Positions 1 to 9,657 of a stretch of 64,000 nucleotides of DNA are shown in pieces; positions within the stretch are counted from its first letter, which is position 1; every line of letters starts with the position of its first letter. The notes beneath the pieces are model-generated. The model saw nothing but the letters and a program-made list of their open reading frames with translations, had not been told where the DNA came from and did not search any database. The translations under genes and the position numbers were made by a program. Origin of the DNA: Comamonas thiooxydans (lineage in GTDB: Bacteria; Pseudomonadota; Gammaproteobacteria; Burkholderiales; Burkholderiaceae_C); assembly GCF_002157685.2 (NCBI RefSeq), contig NZ_AP026738.1:434001-498000 (forward strand). Reading direction: 5' to 3'.

Positions 1-1
1 G

Positions 2-283
2 GTGGGGGCGCTGCTGATGCTGGATGTCAACGATGCGGGCGCGGTGGATTACGCCAGCGAGATGCTGACGGGGATAGCGGAGCTGGAGCAGGCTCCCCTG
101 ATGCTCATTCTCAGCTGCCGCAGCGCCAGCGGAGCAAGGCTGGAGGCATTCAGCTCCACCCTGGTTGCCAGAGGCCATGACCTCACCCCGCTTGTGGAGG
201 CCGATCCACGTGATCGCCAGCAGATGCTGGATGCCCTGGGCGTGCTGGCATCGCTGCTCTCCTTGCAAAGTCAGACTCTATGA
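2..283 (+). CDS. C-terminal part of a probable GTPase-like protein (5' end outside window)
   Basis: The gene enters from the left edge, so only about 93 C-terminal residues are visible and no nucleotide-binding motif can be checked. The fragment has a hydrophobic strand (ALLMLDV), an amphipathic helix and a second strand (PLMLILSC), which suits the second half of a Ras-like or P-loop fold. Its stop overlaps the start of the next gene by four bases (ATGA), indicating translational coupling. The downstream genes encode roadblock/LC7-type proteins, which in bacteria often accompany small MglA-like GTPases. The GTPase assignment therefore rests mainly on context and could be wrong. Confidence 0.5.
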   Translation: MGALLMLDVNDAGAVDYASEMLTGIAELEQAPLMLILSCRSASGARLEAFSSTLVARGHDLTPLVEADPRDRQQMLDALGVLASLLSLQSQTL

Positions 284-681
284 AGACCCATAACTCCCTC
301 GTGATTCCGCCACATGCCGTGGAGGCAGGTCAGGAAATCCTGGCGCGCGTGGTCGCCCCGGTGGCGGGCGTCCACATCGCCTTGCTCTGTACCCCTGACG
401 GTTTCGAGATTTCAGCGCTGCGCATTCGCAGCGAACTACCGACCGAACGACTGTCGGCCATGGCGGGCTCGCTGATGGCCATGGCCAAGGCCGTGGCCAA
501 TGAGATCGGACACAGGGATTGCAAGCGCCTGACCTTCGAGACGGAGTCGGGCACGGTGGTCTTCCAGGCGGTGAACGGCTCCTTCCCGGCCGTTCTCTGC
601 CTGGTGGTGGATCAGAACGCCTTGCTGGGTCGCGCGCTCTGGGCGGCTGGCGAGGTTGCCACAGGGTACCTGCCCTCTTGA
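280..681 (+). CDS. Roadblock/LC7-domain protein
   Basis: A 133-residue cytoplasmic protein. The centre (about residues 25-125) has the roadblock/LC7 pattern: a strand with a small-residue turn (IALLCTPDGFEIS), a long Ala/Met-rich helix (MAGSLMAMAKAVANEIG), then strands ending in a hydrophobic segment (AVLCLVVDQ). Roadblock proteins usually dimerise and act as partners or activators of small GTPases, as MglB does for MglA. The gene overlaps the preceding GTPase-like gene by ATGA, so the two are very probably co-expressed. The cellular process served cannot be read from the sequence. Confidence 0.7.
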   Translation: MKTHNSLVIPPHAVEAGQEILARVVAPVAGVHIALLCTPDGFEISALRIRSELPTERLSAMAGSLMAMAKAVANEIGHRDCKRLTFETESGTVVFQAVNGSFPAVLCLVVDQNALLGRALWAAGEVATGYLPS

Positions 682-766
682 TCACAGGTTCACTGTAGTT
701 CTGAGTCCGAGTGGGTGCGCATCTGGCGCACGAGTTCCTTGTCTTGCTTTTTCAAAAGGTGGATTT

Positions 767-1126
767 ATGGCCTCTATCCAGGATTCTCTGAACGCTTTGA
801 TGACCACCGACGGTGCCGTCTGTGGCGCCCTCGTGGACAGCGCCAGCGGCATGCTGATGGGCAGCGTCGGCGGCGGCGTGGACATGGAGCTGGCCGCGGC
901 CGGCAATACCGAGGTCGTGCGTGCCAAGATCAAGACCATGCGCATGCTCAATCTCAACGACCAGATCGACGACATACTGATCACTCTGGGCAAGCAATAT
1001 CACATCATCCGTCCCGTGGCCGCCAATGACGGCGTGTTCTTCTATCTGGTGCTGGACAAGGCTCGTGCCAACCTGGCGCTGGCGCGCCGCAAGACTGCAG
1101 ATGTGGAAAAGGAACTCAAGCTCTGA
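767..1126 (+). CDS. Second roadblock-like small protein
   Basis: A 119-residue protein. The start at 767 is chosen because AAAGGTGG lies just upstream and because the protein then opens with a helix (MASIQDSLNALM) followed by a roadblock-like strand pair (GAVCGALVDSASGMLMG). The middle helix carries KIKTMRMLNLNDQIDDILITLG and the end is a strand (VFFYLVLDK) plus helix, again the LC7/roadblock layout. It probably partners the GTPase-like protein and the first roadblock protein encoded 86 bp upstream. A good terminator follows, so the operon ends here. Confidence 0.65.
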   Translation: MASIQDSLNALMTTDGAVCGALVDSASGMLMGSVGGGVDMELAAAGNTEVVRAKIKTMRMLNLNDQIDDILITLGKQYHIIRPVAANDGVFFYLVLDKARANLALARRKTADVEKELKL

Positions 1127-1152
1127 CGCGCTGTCCTTGTTCCGGTCACAGC

Positions 1153-1179
1153 AGCCTGCCTTGCGCAGGCTTTGTTTTT
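1153..1179 (+). terminator. Rho-independent terminator after the roadblock operon
   Basis: A 7-bp stem (AGCCTGC at 1153-1159 with GCAGGCT at 1165-1171) around a 5-base loop is followed by TTGTTTTT. It lies 27 bp past the stop of the second roadblock gene and should end that transcript. Confidence 0.85.
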
Positions 1180-1253
1180 GGGTAGGTCTGCACTGAAAAA
1201 TTTTCATCGAAGGCCGTGAGAGGGCTGGAGCCGGGCGCTGTCACAATTTGTGC

Positions 1254-2204
1254 GTGTTGTCCGTTCTACTCATCACCTTCCCCTTCTTTGCATTGGTGGC
1301 TTGCGGCTTTGCCGCCACATGGCGCGGCATCCTGCCTCAGGCAGCGATCCCCGGTCTCAATGCCTTTGTGCTGTACTTCGCGCTGCCCTGCATGCTGTAC
1401 CGCTTTGGCGCGCAGACGCCGATTCATCAGCTGCTCGATATCAACGTCACCCTGGTCTATCTGTTCTGTGCGACGCTGATGGTGGGCGCGACCGTGCTGC
1501 TGACACGCAGACGCCTGGGCTGGAACGATGCCGCATTCGGCGCTCTGGTGGCTGCGTTTCCCAACACCGGTTTCATGGGCGTCCCCATGCTGGCGGCGCT
1601 GCTGGGCGCGCAGAGCGCTGGCCCGGTGATCGTGACCATGGCCATCGACATGGTCATCACCACCTCGGCCTGCATTGCGCTGTCGCAGCTCGATCTGGCG
1701 GGAGGGCAAGGCGTTTGGCTGGCGGTGCGCAATTCGCTCAAGGGCATGGCGTCCAATCCCATGCCCTGGTCGATTCTGCTGGGCGGTCTGGCGTCGGCCA
1801 TGGGCTGGGTGTTGCCCGGCCCGGTGGACAAGACCGTGGCCATGCTGGCCGCAGCGGCTTCGCCGGTGGCCTTGTTCACCATAGGCGCCGTGCTGGCGCG
1901 CTCGCTGATGAATAGCCACGAACGCGTGGCAGTGCGGGACTATGTGCCGATCGCACTGGCCAAGCTGGTCGTCCATCCGCTGCTGGTCTGGGCCGTGGGA
2001 CTGGCCGCGATCTCGATGGGCTTGCCGCTCCAGCACGAAACCCTGGTGGTGCTGGTGCTGCTGGCGGCTCTGCCCTCGGCCAGCAATGTGTCGCTGCTGA
2101 CCGAGCGCTACGGCGCCCACAGCGGCCGCGTGGCACGCATCATCCTGGTATCGACCAGCCTGGCCTTCCTCAGCTTCTCCGCCGCCGTGGCGCTGATGAC
2201 CTGA
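1254..2204 (+). CDS. AEC (auxin efflux carrier) family transporter
   Basis: About 316 residues, almost wholly hydrophobic, with roughly ten membrane segments split by a polar central region. The family pattern of N-terminal helices, a conserved NTGFMGVPM segment near residue 105 and a C-terminal block with LPSASNVSLLTERY is visible. AEC/BASS-like carriers export or take up organic acids or other anions; the substrate is not predictable. The start is uncertain: TTG at 1248, GTG at 1254 and TTG at 1257 are all possible and none has a strong ribosome site. An imperfect terminator-like hairpin follows the stop. Confidence 0.85.
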   Translation: MLSVLLITFPFFALVACGFAATWRGILPQAAIPGLNAFVLYFALPCMLYRFGAQTPIHQLLDINVTLVYLFCATLMVGATVLLTRRRLGWNDAAFGALVAAFPNTGFMGVPMLAALLGAQSAGPVIVTMAIDMVITTSACIALSQLDLAGGQGVWLAVRNSLKGMASNPMPWSILLGGLASAMGWVLPGPVDKTVAMLAAAASPVALFTIGAVLARSLMNSHERVAVRDYVPIALAKLVVHPLLVWAVGLAAISMGLPLQHETLVVLVLLAALPSASNVSLLTERYGAHSGRVARIILVSTSLAFLSFSAAVALMT

Positions 2205-2215
2205 TCAAAAACAAG

Positions 2216-2257
2216 AGCGGCTTGCGCAAGTCCAGCCTGCGCAAACCGCTGTTTGTA
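2216..2257 (+). terminator. Terminator-like hairpin after the AEC gene
   Basis: Arms AGCGGCTTGCGCA (2216-2228) and TGCGCAAACCGCT (2238-2250) pair with one mismatch. They are followed by a weak U-tract (GTTTGT), so termination may be partial. Confidence 0.5.
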
Positions 2258-2277
2258 TCCTGAATCTCAAATCAGGC

Positions 2278-2366
2278 ATGCCCCGAGAGAGGCAGCCAGC
2301 AAGAGCCGCCTCGCAGCAAAGGCTGCCGTCCCCTTGAGGGGAAGCCGCGAAGCGGCTCAGGGGTGG
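2278..2366 (-). repeat. Dispersed 3'-end repeat, family A, copy 1
   Basis: Read on the minus strand it starts 3 bases after the asparaginase stop codon with ACCCCTGAG. It continues with a GCCGCTTCGCGGC hairpin and a CCCCTCAAGGGG hairpin and ends with a CTTGCTGGC-like tail. It matches the layout of copies at 15041, 18665, 22374 and 58138: a CCCCTGAG head, a short GC hairpin, a pyrimidine/purine hairpin, GGACG, a GCTGCGGGGCGGC-like block and CTTGCTCGGC. It is non-coding. Confidence 0.8.
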
Positions 2367-2367
2367 A

Positions 2368-3658
<1,291 letters not shown>

Positions 3659-3684
3659 CTAAAAACCTTAAACTTCAGACGACT

Positions 3685-5871
3685 TTAGATGCTGAGCGGA
3701 TCCACATCCACCAGCCAGCGCACCAGCGGCCTGTGCTCGGGCAGAGTGCGCAGCCAGTGCAGATACTGCTGCCAGGCATTCAGAAAGCGCAGCAGTGCGC
3801 TGCGGTTGCCGGCTTCCAGCAGCATCTGGGCACGCTCCACATTGGCCACGCGCTGCACCGCCATGGGGATGGGTGGGTAGATGAACACCTCGTCCAGATA
3901 CGGCAGCCTGGCCTCTCTGGCGACCTGGGTGGCGGCATTCAGAAAGGCATGGGCAGCTTCCTGGGTGCGTGCATCGGCCCGGACTATGGCCTGAAAGGCA
4001 TAGGGCGGCATGCCGGCATCCAGCCGTTCCTTGAGCTGCTGCCTGGCAAACGCCGGATAGTCATGCCTGCGCAGTGCAGTGTAGACGGCGTTTTGCGGGT
4101 CGTGGCTTTGAATCCACATCTCAGGATGGCTGCCCTGGGCCTTCACATATTGCGCGTCGCGCCCGGCGCGCCCGGCGGCCTGCATCAGCAGGCAGAACAG
4201 GCGCTCCGGGGCGCGATAGTCGCTGGAGTACAGCGCGCTGTCGGGTTGTACCGCGGCCACCAGCGTGATGCGTCGAAAGTCATGGCCCTTGGCCACCATC
4301 TGGGTGCCGACCAGCACATCCACATCGCCGGCATGCACCTGGGCCAGCTGCTGCTCCAGGCTGCCCTTGGCCTTGGTGGTGTCGGCGTCGATGCGCGCCA
4401 CACGGGCCGGATGGCCGTCGGGGCGCTGCACATTGCGCAGCAGCCGCTCCAGCTCTTCCTGCAACTGCTCCGTGCCCTTGCCCAGCGGCAGGATGTCGGG
4501 GTTGCCGCAACTGGGGCAGGCAAACGGCACGCGCTGGGTAAAGCCGCAGTGGTGGCAGCGCAGCGTGCGGTCGCCCTTGTGAAAGACCTGGTGAGCGCTG
4601 CAATGGGGGCAGTCGCTCTTCCAGTTGCAGTCGGCGCAGAACAGCACGGGGGCAAAGCCACGGCGGTTGAGCAGAATCAGGCTTTGCTCGCCGCGCTGGA
4701 CGCGCTCGGTGATGGCCTCGATCAGCGGAGGCGAGAACACGGCGCGTTTGGGCTGCTGGCCCATGTCCACCATTCTCACCCTGGGAAGGCTGGCCGTGCC
4801 TGATCCGGCCGCGCCGATGCGGCTGGGCATATGCAGGCGCAGGTAGCGGCCGACGTCGGGCTCCGAGGCATGCCAGCTCTCCAGCGACGGTGTGGCACTG
4901 CCCAGAATGACTTTGGCGCCGGTATCGCGCCCGCGCCAGATGGCCAGATCGCGTGCCGAATAGCGTGCGCCCTCCTGTTGCTTGTAGCTGGCGTCGTGTT
5001 CCTCGTCGACTACGATCAGCGCCAGTTGCGGCACGCTGGCAAAAATAGCCATGCGCGTACCCAGCACGATGCGGGCGCGGCCCGTGTGAGCGGCCAGCCA
5101 GCTTTTGAGACGCTGCGGGTTGGTCATGCCGCTGTGCATGCTGACTACGGCGTCCTTGCCGTACTGAGGCACGAAGCGGGCGACAAATCGCTCTTCCAGC
5201 TGAGGCGTGAGGTTGATCTCTGGCACCATCACCAGGGCCTGTGCCTCTGGGTTGGCATCCAGCACGGCTTGCACTGCGCGCAGATAAACCTCGGTCTTGC
5301 CGCTGCCCGTGCTGCCGTAGAGCAGGAACGGGCCTGGGTTTTGCTCAATTTGCTCGAAAACCGAGGATTGCTCGGCGCTGAGTGCGACCCAAGGTATTGC
5401 GCTGCTGGCGTCCGGCGTGTGAGCCATCGTCTCGGTGCTCGCTTGTGCTGCTTCAGCGGCTTGTACCTTCCTGCGCTTGCCGGCTGGTGTCTTGGCTGTC
5501 TTGGGCGGAGCCAGCCGCCGAGCCAGTTGTTCGGGCGACATATCGCGCAACTGAGGCGGCAAGGCGGTGACGGCGATCTCGCCCAGGCTGCGCTGGTAGT
5601 AGTGCGCGGCAAAAGCCACCAGGCGTCGCCAGGCCTGGTTCAGCGGTTCTATGCCCTGCAGCAGGCCGGCAATGCTGCGCAGTTCCACCCCGTCTGGAAT
5701 GGCTTCGGGGGCGGCGGGCGTATCCCAGACCACACCCAGCAACTCTCTTTTTCCCAGAGGAACGCGCGCCAAGGTGCCGGGCTCCAGCCATGCATCGCTA
5801 ACGTAGCTCAACAGATCACCTACGGCGCTGTGGGCAGGGGTCTGGACGGCAACGTAAACGATATGGGACAT
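3685..5871 (-). CDS. priA: Primosomal protein N' (replication restart helicase PriA)
   Basis: 728 residues. PriA binds stalled forks and D-loops and reloads the replicative helicase. Visible are the N-terminal DNA-binding region, Walker A (GSTGSGKTE near residue 188), the DEEH box of a superfamily 2 helicase (VVDEEHDASYKQ), and the zinc module with paired cysteines CADC, CPHC, CHHC and CPSC between about residues 437 and 480. The helicase C-terminal lobe contains QMVAKGHDF and QAAGRAGR. A basic, Ala-rich insertion of about 35 residues near residues 120-160 is probably a flexible linker. The upstream region carries DnaA boxes. Confidence 0.97.
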   Translation of the reverse strand: MSHIVYVAVQTPAHSAVGDLLSYVSDAWLEPGTLARVPLGKRELLGVVWDTPAAPEAIPDGVELRSIAGLLQGIEPLNQAWRRLVAFAAHYYQRSLGEIAVTALPPQLRDMSPEQLARRLAPPKTAKTPAGKRRKVQAAEAAQASTETMAHTPDASSAIPWVALSAEQSSVFEQIEQNPGPFLLYGSTGSGKTEVYLRAVQAVLDANPEAQALVMVPEINLTPQLEERFVARFVPQYGKDAVVSMHSGMTNPQRLKSWLAAHTGRARIVLGTRMAIFASVPQLALIVVDEEHDASYKQQEGARYSARDLAIWRGRDTGAKVILGSATPSLESWHASEPDVGRYLRLHMPSRIGAAGSGTASLPRVRMVDMGQQPKRAVFSPPLIEAITERVQRGEQSLILLNRRGFAPVLFCADCNWKSDCPHCSAHQVFHKGDRTLRCHHCGFTQRVPFACPSCGNPDILPLGKGTEQLQEELERLLRNVQRPDGHPARVARIDADTTKAKGSLEQQLAQVHAGDVDVLVGTQMVAKGHDFRRITLVAAVQPDSALYSSDYRAPERLFCLLMQAAGRAGRDAQYVKAQGSHPEMWIQSHDPQNAVYTALRRHDYPAFARQQLKERLDAGMPPYAFQAIVRADARTQEAAHAFLNAATQVAREARLPYLDEVFIYPPIPMAVQRVANVERAQMLLEAGNRSALLRFLNAWQQYLHWLRTLPEHRPLVRWLVDVDPLSI

Positions 5872-5956
5872 GGAGTTGGATCAGGGGAAGGCGCTGCAGA
5901 GGCCGCGGTTCCTCAGAGCTATAGCAGATTTTGAGGCCTGCAAAGGCTTTGCATTC

Positions 5957-5965
5957 TGTGGATAA
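5957..5965 (-). promoter_or_regulatory. DnaA box 1
   Basis: TGTGGATAA, the reverse complement of the consensus DnaA box TTATCCACA, 86 bases upstream of the priA start codon. Confidence 0.6.
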
Positions 5966-6144
5966 CTTTGTGAGAAACAATATGCGCGAAAGGCCTGAGC
6001 AAGTCCTGCTGGTGTTTGCAAGCCGACAGGATGGCTGAGTGGTTGAATAATTAATTTATTTAAAACAAAGACTTATATGTATTCATGAGGCGATGGGGAG
6101 CTTGCTTCGGCGGAGTGTTCGCAGGGAGGCTGCTTCGCCATATC

Positions 6145-6153
6145 TGTGCATAA
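6145..6153 (-). promoter_or_regulatory. DnaA box 2
   Basis: TGTGCATAA, which fits TTATNCACA on the minus strand, in the same orientation as boxes 1 and 3. Confidence 0.5.
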
Positions 6154-6293
6154 ATCAGGCGGCGAGTCACTGTCAACCGAGAAGCTCCCTAAACCTAAAT
6201 GTGTTCAAACCGCGGTGCAAAGTCCTTAACTTCTCAAAAAATAGCACTAGATCCAGCAGCCATGAGGCATGCAGTTATCTTGAAGCATCCATA

Positions 6294-6302
6294 TGTGGAT
6301 AA
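6294..6302 (-). promoter_or_regulatory. DnaA box 3
   Basis: TGTGGATAA, identical to box 1 and followed by the same CTT, in the same orientation. Confidence 0.55.
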
Positions 6303-6330
6303 CTTCCGTCAATCGATGTCAAGGTGGGTG

Positions 6331-6363
6331 AAAAAATAAAAAAGCGCCAAGCACTGCTGGCGC
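6331..6363 (-). terminator. Rho-independent terminator of hemE
   Basis: On the minus strand a GCGCCA/TGGCGC stem (6344-6349 with 6358-6363) with an 8-base loop is followed by TTTTTTATTTTTT. It lies about 170 bases past the hemE stop, so the hemE mRNA has a long 3' tail. Confidence 0.85.
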
Positions 6364-6531
6364 CGAATTTCTCAGGGTCTGAGATTTAGTGATTTGAAAT
6401 CAATGATTTGCTGCCGCTTTACTGCATCTCAGGCCGGCAATTGTCGTTCAATAACCATTTGATTTTATCGGGTGATTGGGGCCCGTTGTTCTGCAACAAA
6501 TGCCTGGGAAGGCACTTGTTGCAAGGGGGAG

Positions 6532-7647
6532 TCAGCCCTTTGTGCGCAGCAGGCGCGAGTGGCTGTGCACAGCTTCGACCAGTGCGGCCACATGTTCGGG
6601 CGGGGTGAACTGGCTGATGCCGTGACCCAGATTGAAGATGTGAGTGGGGCCGGTGGTGCTCTGGCCGGTATGGGGCTTGCCAAAGCTGTCCAGCACGGCA
6701 CGCGCCTGGGCGGCGACCTGCTCGGGTGCGGCAAACAGCACATTGGGGTCGATATTGCCCTGCAGCGCCTTGCCTGGGCCGCCGACCTCGCCGCCCACGA
6801 TGGCGCGAGCCTTGCCCAGATTGGCCGTCCAGTCCAGACCCAGCACTTCGCAGTCGATGTCCTTCATGTCGGGCAGCCAGATGCCCCCACCCTTGGTGAA
6901 GACGATGCGGGGCACGTCGCTGCCGTCCACGCCGGTGCGCTTGAGACCAGCCAGCACGCGCTTGGTATAGGCCAAGCTGAATTCCTGGAAAGCACCGTCG
7001 GCCAGTACACCGCCCCAGCTGTCAAAAATCATCACGGCCTGGGCGCCGGCATCGATCTGGGCGTTCAGGTAGGCAGCCACGCTGTCGGCGTTGACTTCCA
7101 GGATGCGGTGCATCAGGTCGGGGCGCGAGTACATCAGCGACTTGACGGTGCGGTAGTCATCGCTGCCCTTGCCCTCGGTCATGTAGCAGGCCAGAGTCCA
7201 GGGGCTGCCCGAAAAGCCGATCAGCGGCACACGGCCGTTGAGCACCTTGCGGATATTGGTGACGGCGTCAAACACATAGCGCAGCTTGTCCATGTCGGGC
7301 ACGGCCAGCTCGGCAACGGCAGCCTCGTCGCGCACAACCTTGGCAAAGCGCGGCCCTTCGCCTTCGGCGAACGACAGGCCAAGGCCCATGGCGTCGGGCA
7401 CGGTCAGGATGTCGCTGAACAGAATGGCAGCGTCCAGTGGGAAGCGATCCAGCGGCTGCAGGGTCACCTCGGTGGCGTAGTCCACATTGGTGGCCAGGCC
7501 CATGAAGCTGCCGGCCTTGGCGCGGGTGGCCTTGTACTCGGGCAGGTAGCGTCCCGCCTGGCGCATCAGCCACAGGGGCGTGTAGTCAGTAGCCTGGCGA
7601 CGGCATGCGCGCAGGAAGGTGTCATTGGTCAGGGGGGCGAAACTCAT
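6532..7647 (-). CDS. hemE: Uroporphyrinogen decarboxylase
   Basis: 371 residues from the start at 7647 ([14 protein letters not shown]), the usual length and N-terminus for HemE; longer frames upstream lack support. The enzyme removes four carboxyl groups from uroporphyrinogen III to give coproporphyrinogen III in haem synthesis, in the cytosol. The signatures [15 protein letters not shown] (about residues 26-40), with the invariant Arg pair, and [13 protein letters not shown] near residue 148 are present. It reads towards priA and is divergent from the acyltransferase gene. Confidence 0.97.
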   Translation of the reverse strand: MSFAPLTNDTFLRACRRQATDYTPLWLMRQAGRYLPEYKATRAKAGSFMGLATNVDYATEVTLQPLDRFPLDAAILFSDILTVPDAMGLGLSFAEGEGPRFAKVVRDEAAVAELAVPDMDKLRYVFDAVTNIRKVLNGRVPLIGFSGSPWTLACYMTEGKGSDDYRTVKSLMYSRPDLMHRILEVNADSVAAYLNAQIDAGAQAVMIFDSWGGVLADGAFQEFSLAYTKRVLAGLKRTGVDGSDVPRIVFTKGGGIWLPDMKDIDCEVLGLDWTANLGKARAIVGGEVGGPGKALQGNIDPNVLFAAPEQVAAQARAVLDSFGKPHTGQSTTGPTHIFNLGHGISQFTPPEHVAALVEAVHSHSRLLRTKG

Positions 7648-7863
7648 ATGCCGATTGTCGCCCACTCCGGCTTTCCCATTCACCACAATCCCGAGCGGCA
7701 ATTCAGCTCTCTGTGCAGGGATGGCGGCTGCCATGGTTTGTCATGCAACCGTCATCCAAGTGTCGCGCGGGCTTCATCTACGTTTTCCACAATGACGCCA
7801 CGCAGACACACCGTGTGGCACAGGCAGGCCGCCAACTGCGTCCAACACCGGAGGAAAGCAGAC

Positions 7864-8730
7864 ATGAGGCATCCCGAGATTCTTGATGCGCTGAATGGCC
7901 AGAGCATCGCGACGACACAGTCATCGGCTCCCTCGCTTTCCCATCGCCCCGCCAGTCCCGTGCATGCTGCCGCGCCCGCTTTGCGCCTGCAGGTGCGCTG
8001 GGCTCGGCATCTGGACGAGGTTCGCCAGGCCCAGCGCCTGCGCTATCAGATCTTTGCCGAAGAAATGGGCGCTGTGCTGCAGACCCCCGTGGCAGGTCAT
8101 GACATCGATATCTTTGACGACTTCTGCGAGCATCTGATGGTCTGCGATGAAGAGCAGAACAAGGTGATCGGCACCTACCGTCTGCTGACCCCCGCCCAAG
8201 CCCAGCGTGCCGGCGGTCTGTACAGCGATCAGGAATTCGATCTCTCGCCCATCAACGCCTGGCGTGCACAGATGGTGGAGCTGGGACGCAGCTGCGTGCA
8301 TGCAGAGCATCGCCAGGGCGGCGTGATTCTGGCGCTCTGGGGAGCGTTGGCCGAATTCATGCAGCGCAACCGGCTCGAGGCCATGGTGGGCTGCGCCAGC
8401 ATTCCCATGCAATACCCGGGCCTGGCCCATGGAGAAGGTCCGGCACGCATCTGGCAGCAGCTGCGCCAGAGCCATCTGGCCGAGCCCGAGTTGCAGGTGC
8501 GCCCTCGAGTAGCCTTGCCCGAGGAGCTGGCACATATCAGCAATGTCTCGGCAGATGCGTTGAAGGTCGAGCCGCCAGCACTGATCCAGGGCTATTTGCG
8601 CGCCGGCGCCAAGGTGCTGGGGGCACCGGCCTGGGATAGCGACTTCAATACGGCCGATCTGCCCATCATGATGCGCATGCAGGATCTACCCTCTCGCTAC
8701 CGCCGCTTGTTCGGGCGCATGAAGGTATGA
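7864..8730 (+). CDS. OlsB-like GNAT-family N-acyltransferase
   Basis: 288 residues starting at 7864, where GGAGGAAAG lies just upstream. From about residue 45 it has the fold of the OlsB/hemolysin-like acyltransferases: RLRYQIFAEEMGA, DIDIFDDFCEHLMV, VIGTYRLLTP, MVELGRSCVHAEHR and a C-terminal LIQGYLRAGAKVLGAPAWDSDFNTADL. OlsB moves a 3-hydroxyacyl group from ACP to ornithine, giving the lyso-lipid of ornithine lipids. No olsA-like partner is nearby, so the substrate is inferred from family resemblance. The first ~40 residues are low-complexity. A bidirectional terminator follows. Confidence 0.8.
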   Translation: MRHPEILDALNGQSIATTQSSAPSLSHRPASPVHAAAPALRLQVRWARHLDEVRQAQRLRYQIFAEEMGAVLQTPVAGHDIDIFDDFCEHLMVCDEEQNKVIGTYRLLTPAQAQRAGGLYSDQEFDLSPINAWRAQMVELGRSCVHAEHRQGGVILALWGALAEFMQRNRLEAMVGCASIPMQYPGLAHGEGPARIWQQLRQSHLAEPELQVRPRVALPEELAHISNVSADALKVEPPALIQGYLRAGAKVLGAPAWDSDFNTADLPIMMRMQDLPSRYRRLFGRMKV

Positions 8731-8746
8731 GGCGAGAGCAGCAAGC

Positions 8747-8778
8747 AAAAAGCCTGTGGCATGGCCGCAGGCTTTTTT
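8747..8778. terminator. Bidirectional rho-independent terminator
   Basis: AAAAGCCTG-T-GGC and GCC-G-CAGGCTTTT pair around ATG, with A-runs and T-runs on either side. It separates the convergent acyltransferase gene and the minus-strand membrane-protein gene. Confidence 0.85.
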
Positions 8779-8792
8779 GATGGCTGGACGGG

Positions 8793-9308
8793 TCATGCCG
8801 CGTGGCTGGGCTCATCTTCAAGGCCTTCGGCAAACAGGCCCAGCGCCGTAACCATCAGTCCCAGCATGAGGAAGGCATAGGCTGCAATGGACAGCACCAG
8901 GCTCATGCTGTAGCCCCATTGCAGAACCGAGCAGGCCCAATCCCAGGACCCATAAAGCGCGCTGCATTGATTGCTGGCCGGCATGTGCACATACCAGGTG
9001 ACGGCGATCCACATCAGGATCAGCATCACCACCGTGGTGCGAAGCTTGTGTGACGGCGTCTGGTCCATGTTCTTGAGCAATACCAACGGTATGGCTCCGC
9101 CCCAGACAAACATCATCAGCCAACTGAAGGCAGGAGCCTGCGCCAGTGCCTGTTGCAACCAGTGCATCTTGGGCATGCTGTTGATGCTGGCCAGGACGTC
9201 CCAGGCAAAGGGCAGGGCCAGACCGGCGATCGCCAGACTGGCCAGCGCCAGTGCACGCAACAGGCAAAGACGTTTGTGAGACGGCTGGTGGATAAGGTTG
9301 GCATGCAT
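8793..9308 (-). CDS. Small integral membrane protein of unknown function
   Basis: 171 residues with about four membrane segments: residues ~17-40 (ALALASLAIAGLALPFAW), ~58-77, ~88-107 (VVMLILMWIAVTWYV) and ~130-158 (LSIAAYAFLMLGLMVTALGLF). Two cysteines lie in the loop before the last segment (NQCSALYGSWDWACS) and could form a disulfide. The start at 9308 is supported by AGGAGG six bases upstream. I do not recognise the family, and the neighbours give no functional clue. Confidence 0.75.
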   Translation of the reverse strand: MHANLIHQPSHKRLCLLRALALASLAIAGLALPFAWDVLASINSMPKMHWLQQALAQAPAFSWLMMFVWGGAIPLVLLKNMDQTPSHKLRTTVVMLILMWIAVTWYVHMPASNQCSALYGSWDWACSVLQWGYSMSLVLSIAAYAFLMLGLMVTALGLFAEGLEDEPSHAA

Positions 9309-9657
9309 GGCTTACCTCCTGTGCAGTTCAGGCAGTCCGCAGTGGTCAACGCGCGCAAGGCTGGCAAGGGCTGGAAACTGCGGTTGCGCCTGGCTTGTGG
9401 GCAGTTCCAGTCTAGAGCTTTTGCCTGGTTTGTGCCATAGGCACTGTGCGCCTGCTTGAAGTCGCGCTCTACTCCGGGCCGAAGCCATGTCAGGTATTGC
9501 CGGTTTGACCAGAGCGAGGGCGGTGTGCCCAGTCGTAAAGTTGATTGCGCCAGGTTCATTGAGCTTGCCGGGGCTGGCATCTGCCAACCCCTGGGGCTAA
9601 GCTTGGTCTGCTCGACTCATGGGCCATGGCCCCGCAGCGCCGGGCAAAGGAGTTCTT
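9309..9657. other. Divergent intergenic region, no gene seen
   Basis: About 350 bases between the minus-strand membrane-protein gene and the plus-strand VOC gene. It must contain both promoters, but no convincing -35/-10 pair, operator palindrome or RNA fold was picked out. Confidence 0.5.

Larger units (their letters stand above)
5872..6531. other. hemE-priA intergenic region with DnaA boxes and an AT-rich core
   Basis: 660 bases without a credible gene. It holds three perfect DnaA boxes in one orientation (5957-5965, 6145-6153, 6294-6302). An AT-rich stretch at about 6042-6082 (AATAATTAATTTATTT and neighbours) is unusual against the GC-rich surroundings. A minus-strand terminator for hemE lies at 6331-6363. 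The short open frames here have no ribosome sites and atypical composition. The layout resembles a small replication-origin-like or DnaA-responsive region and also covers the priA promoter. Confidence 0.6.

Noticed and set aside
6093..6302. A 69-codon frame in the hemE-priA interval
   Set aside because: No ribosome site, composition unlike the neighbouring genes, and it overlaps DnaA boxes.
6472..7863. Long 5' extension of the OlsB-like frame across the hemE gene
   Set aside because: It would lie antisense to the certain hemE gene. The ATG at 7864 has a strong ribosome site and gives the family's normal length.
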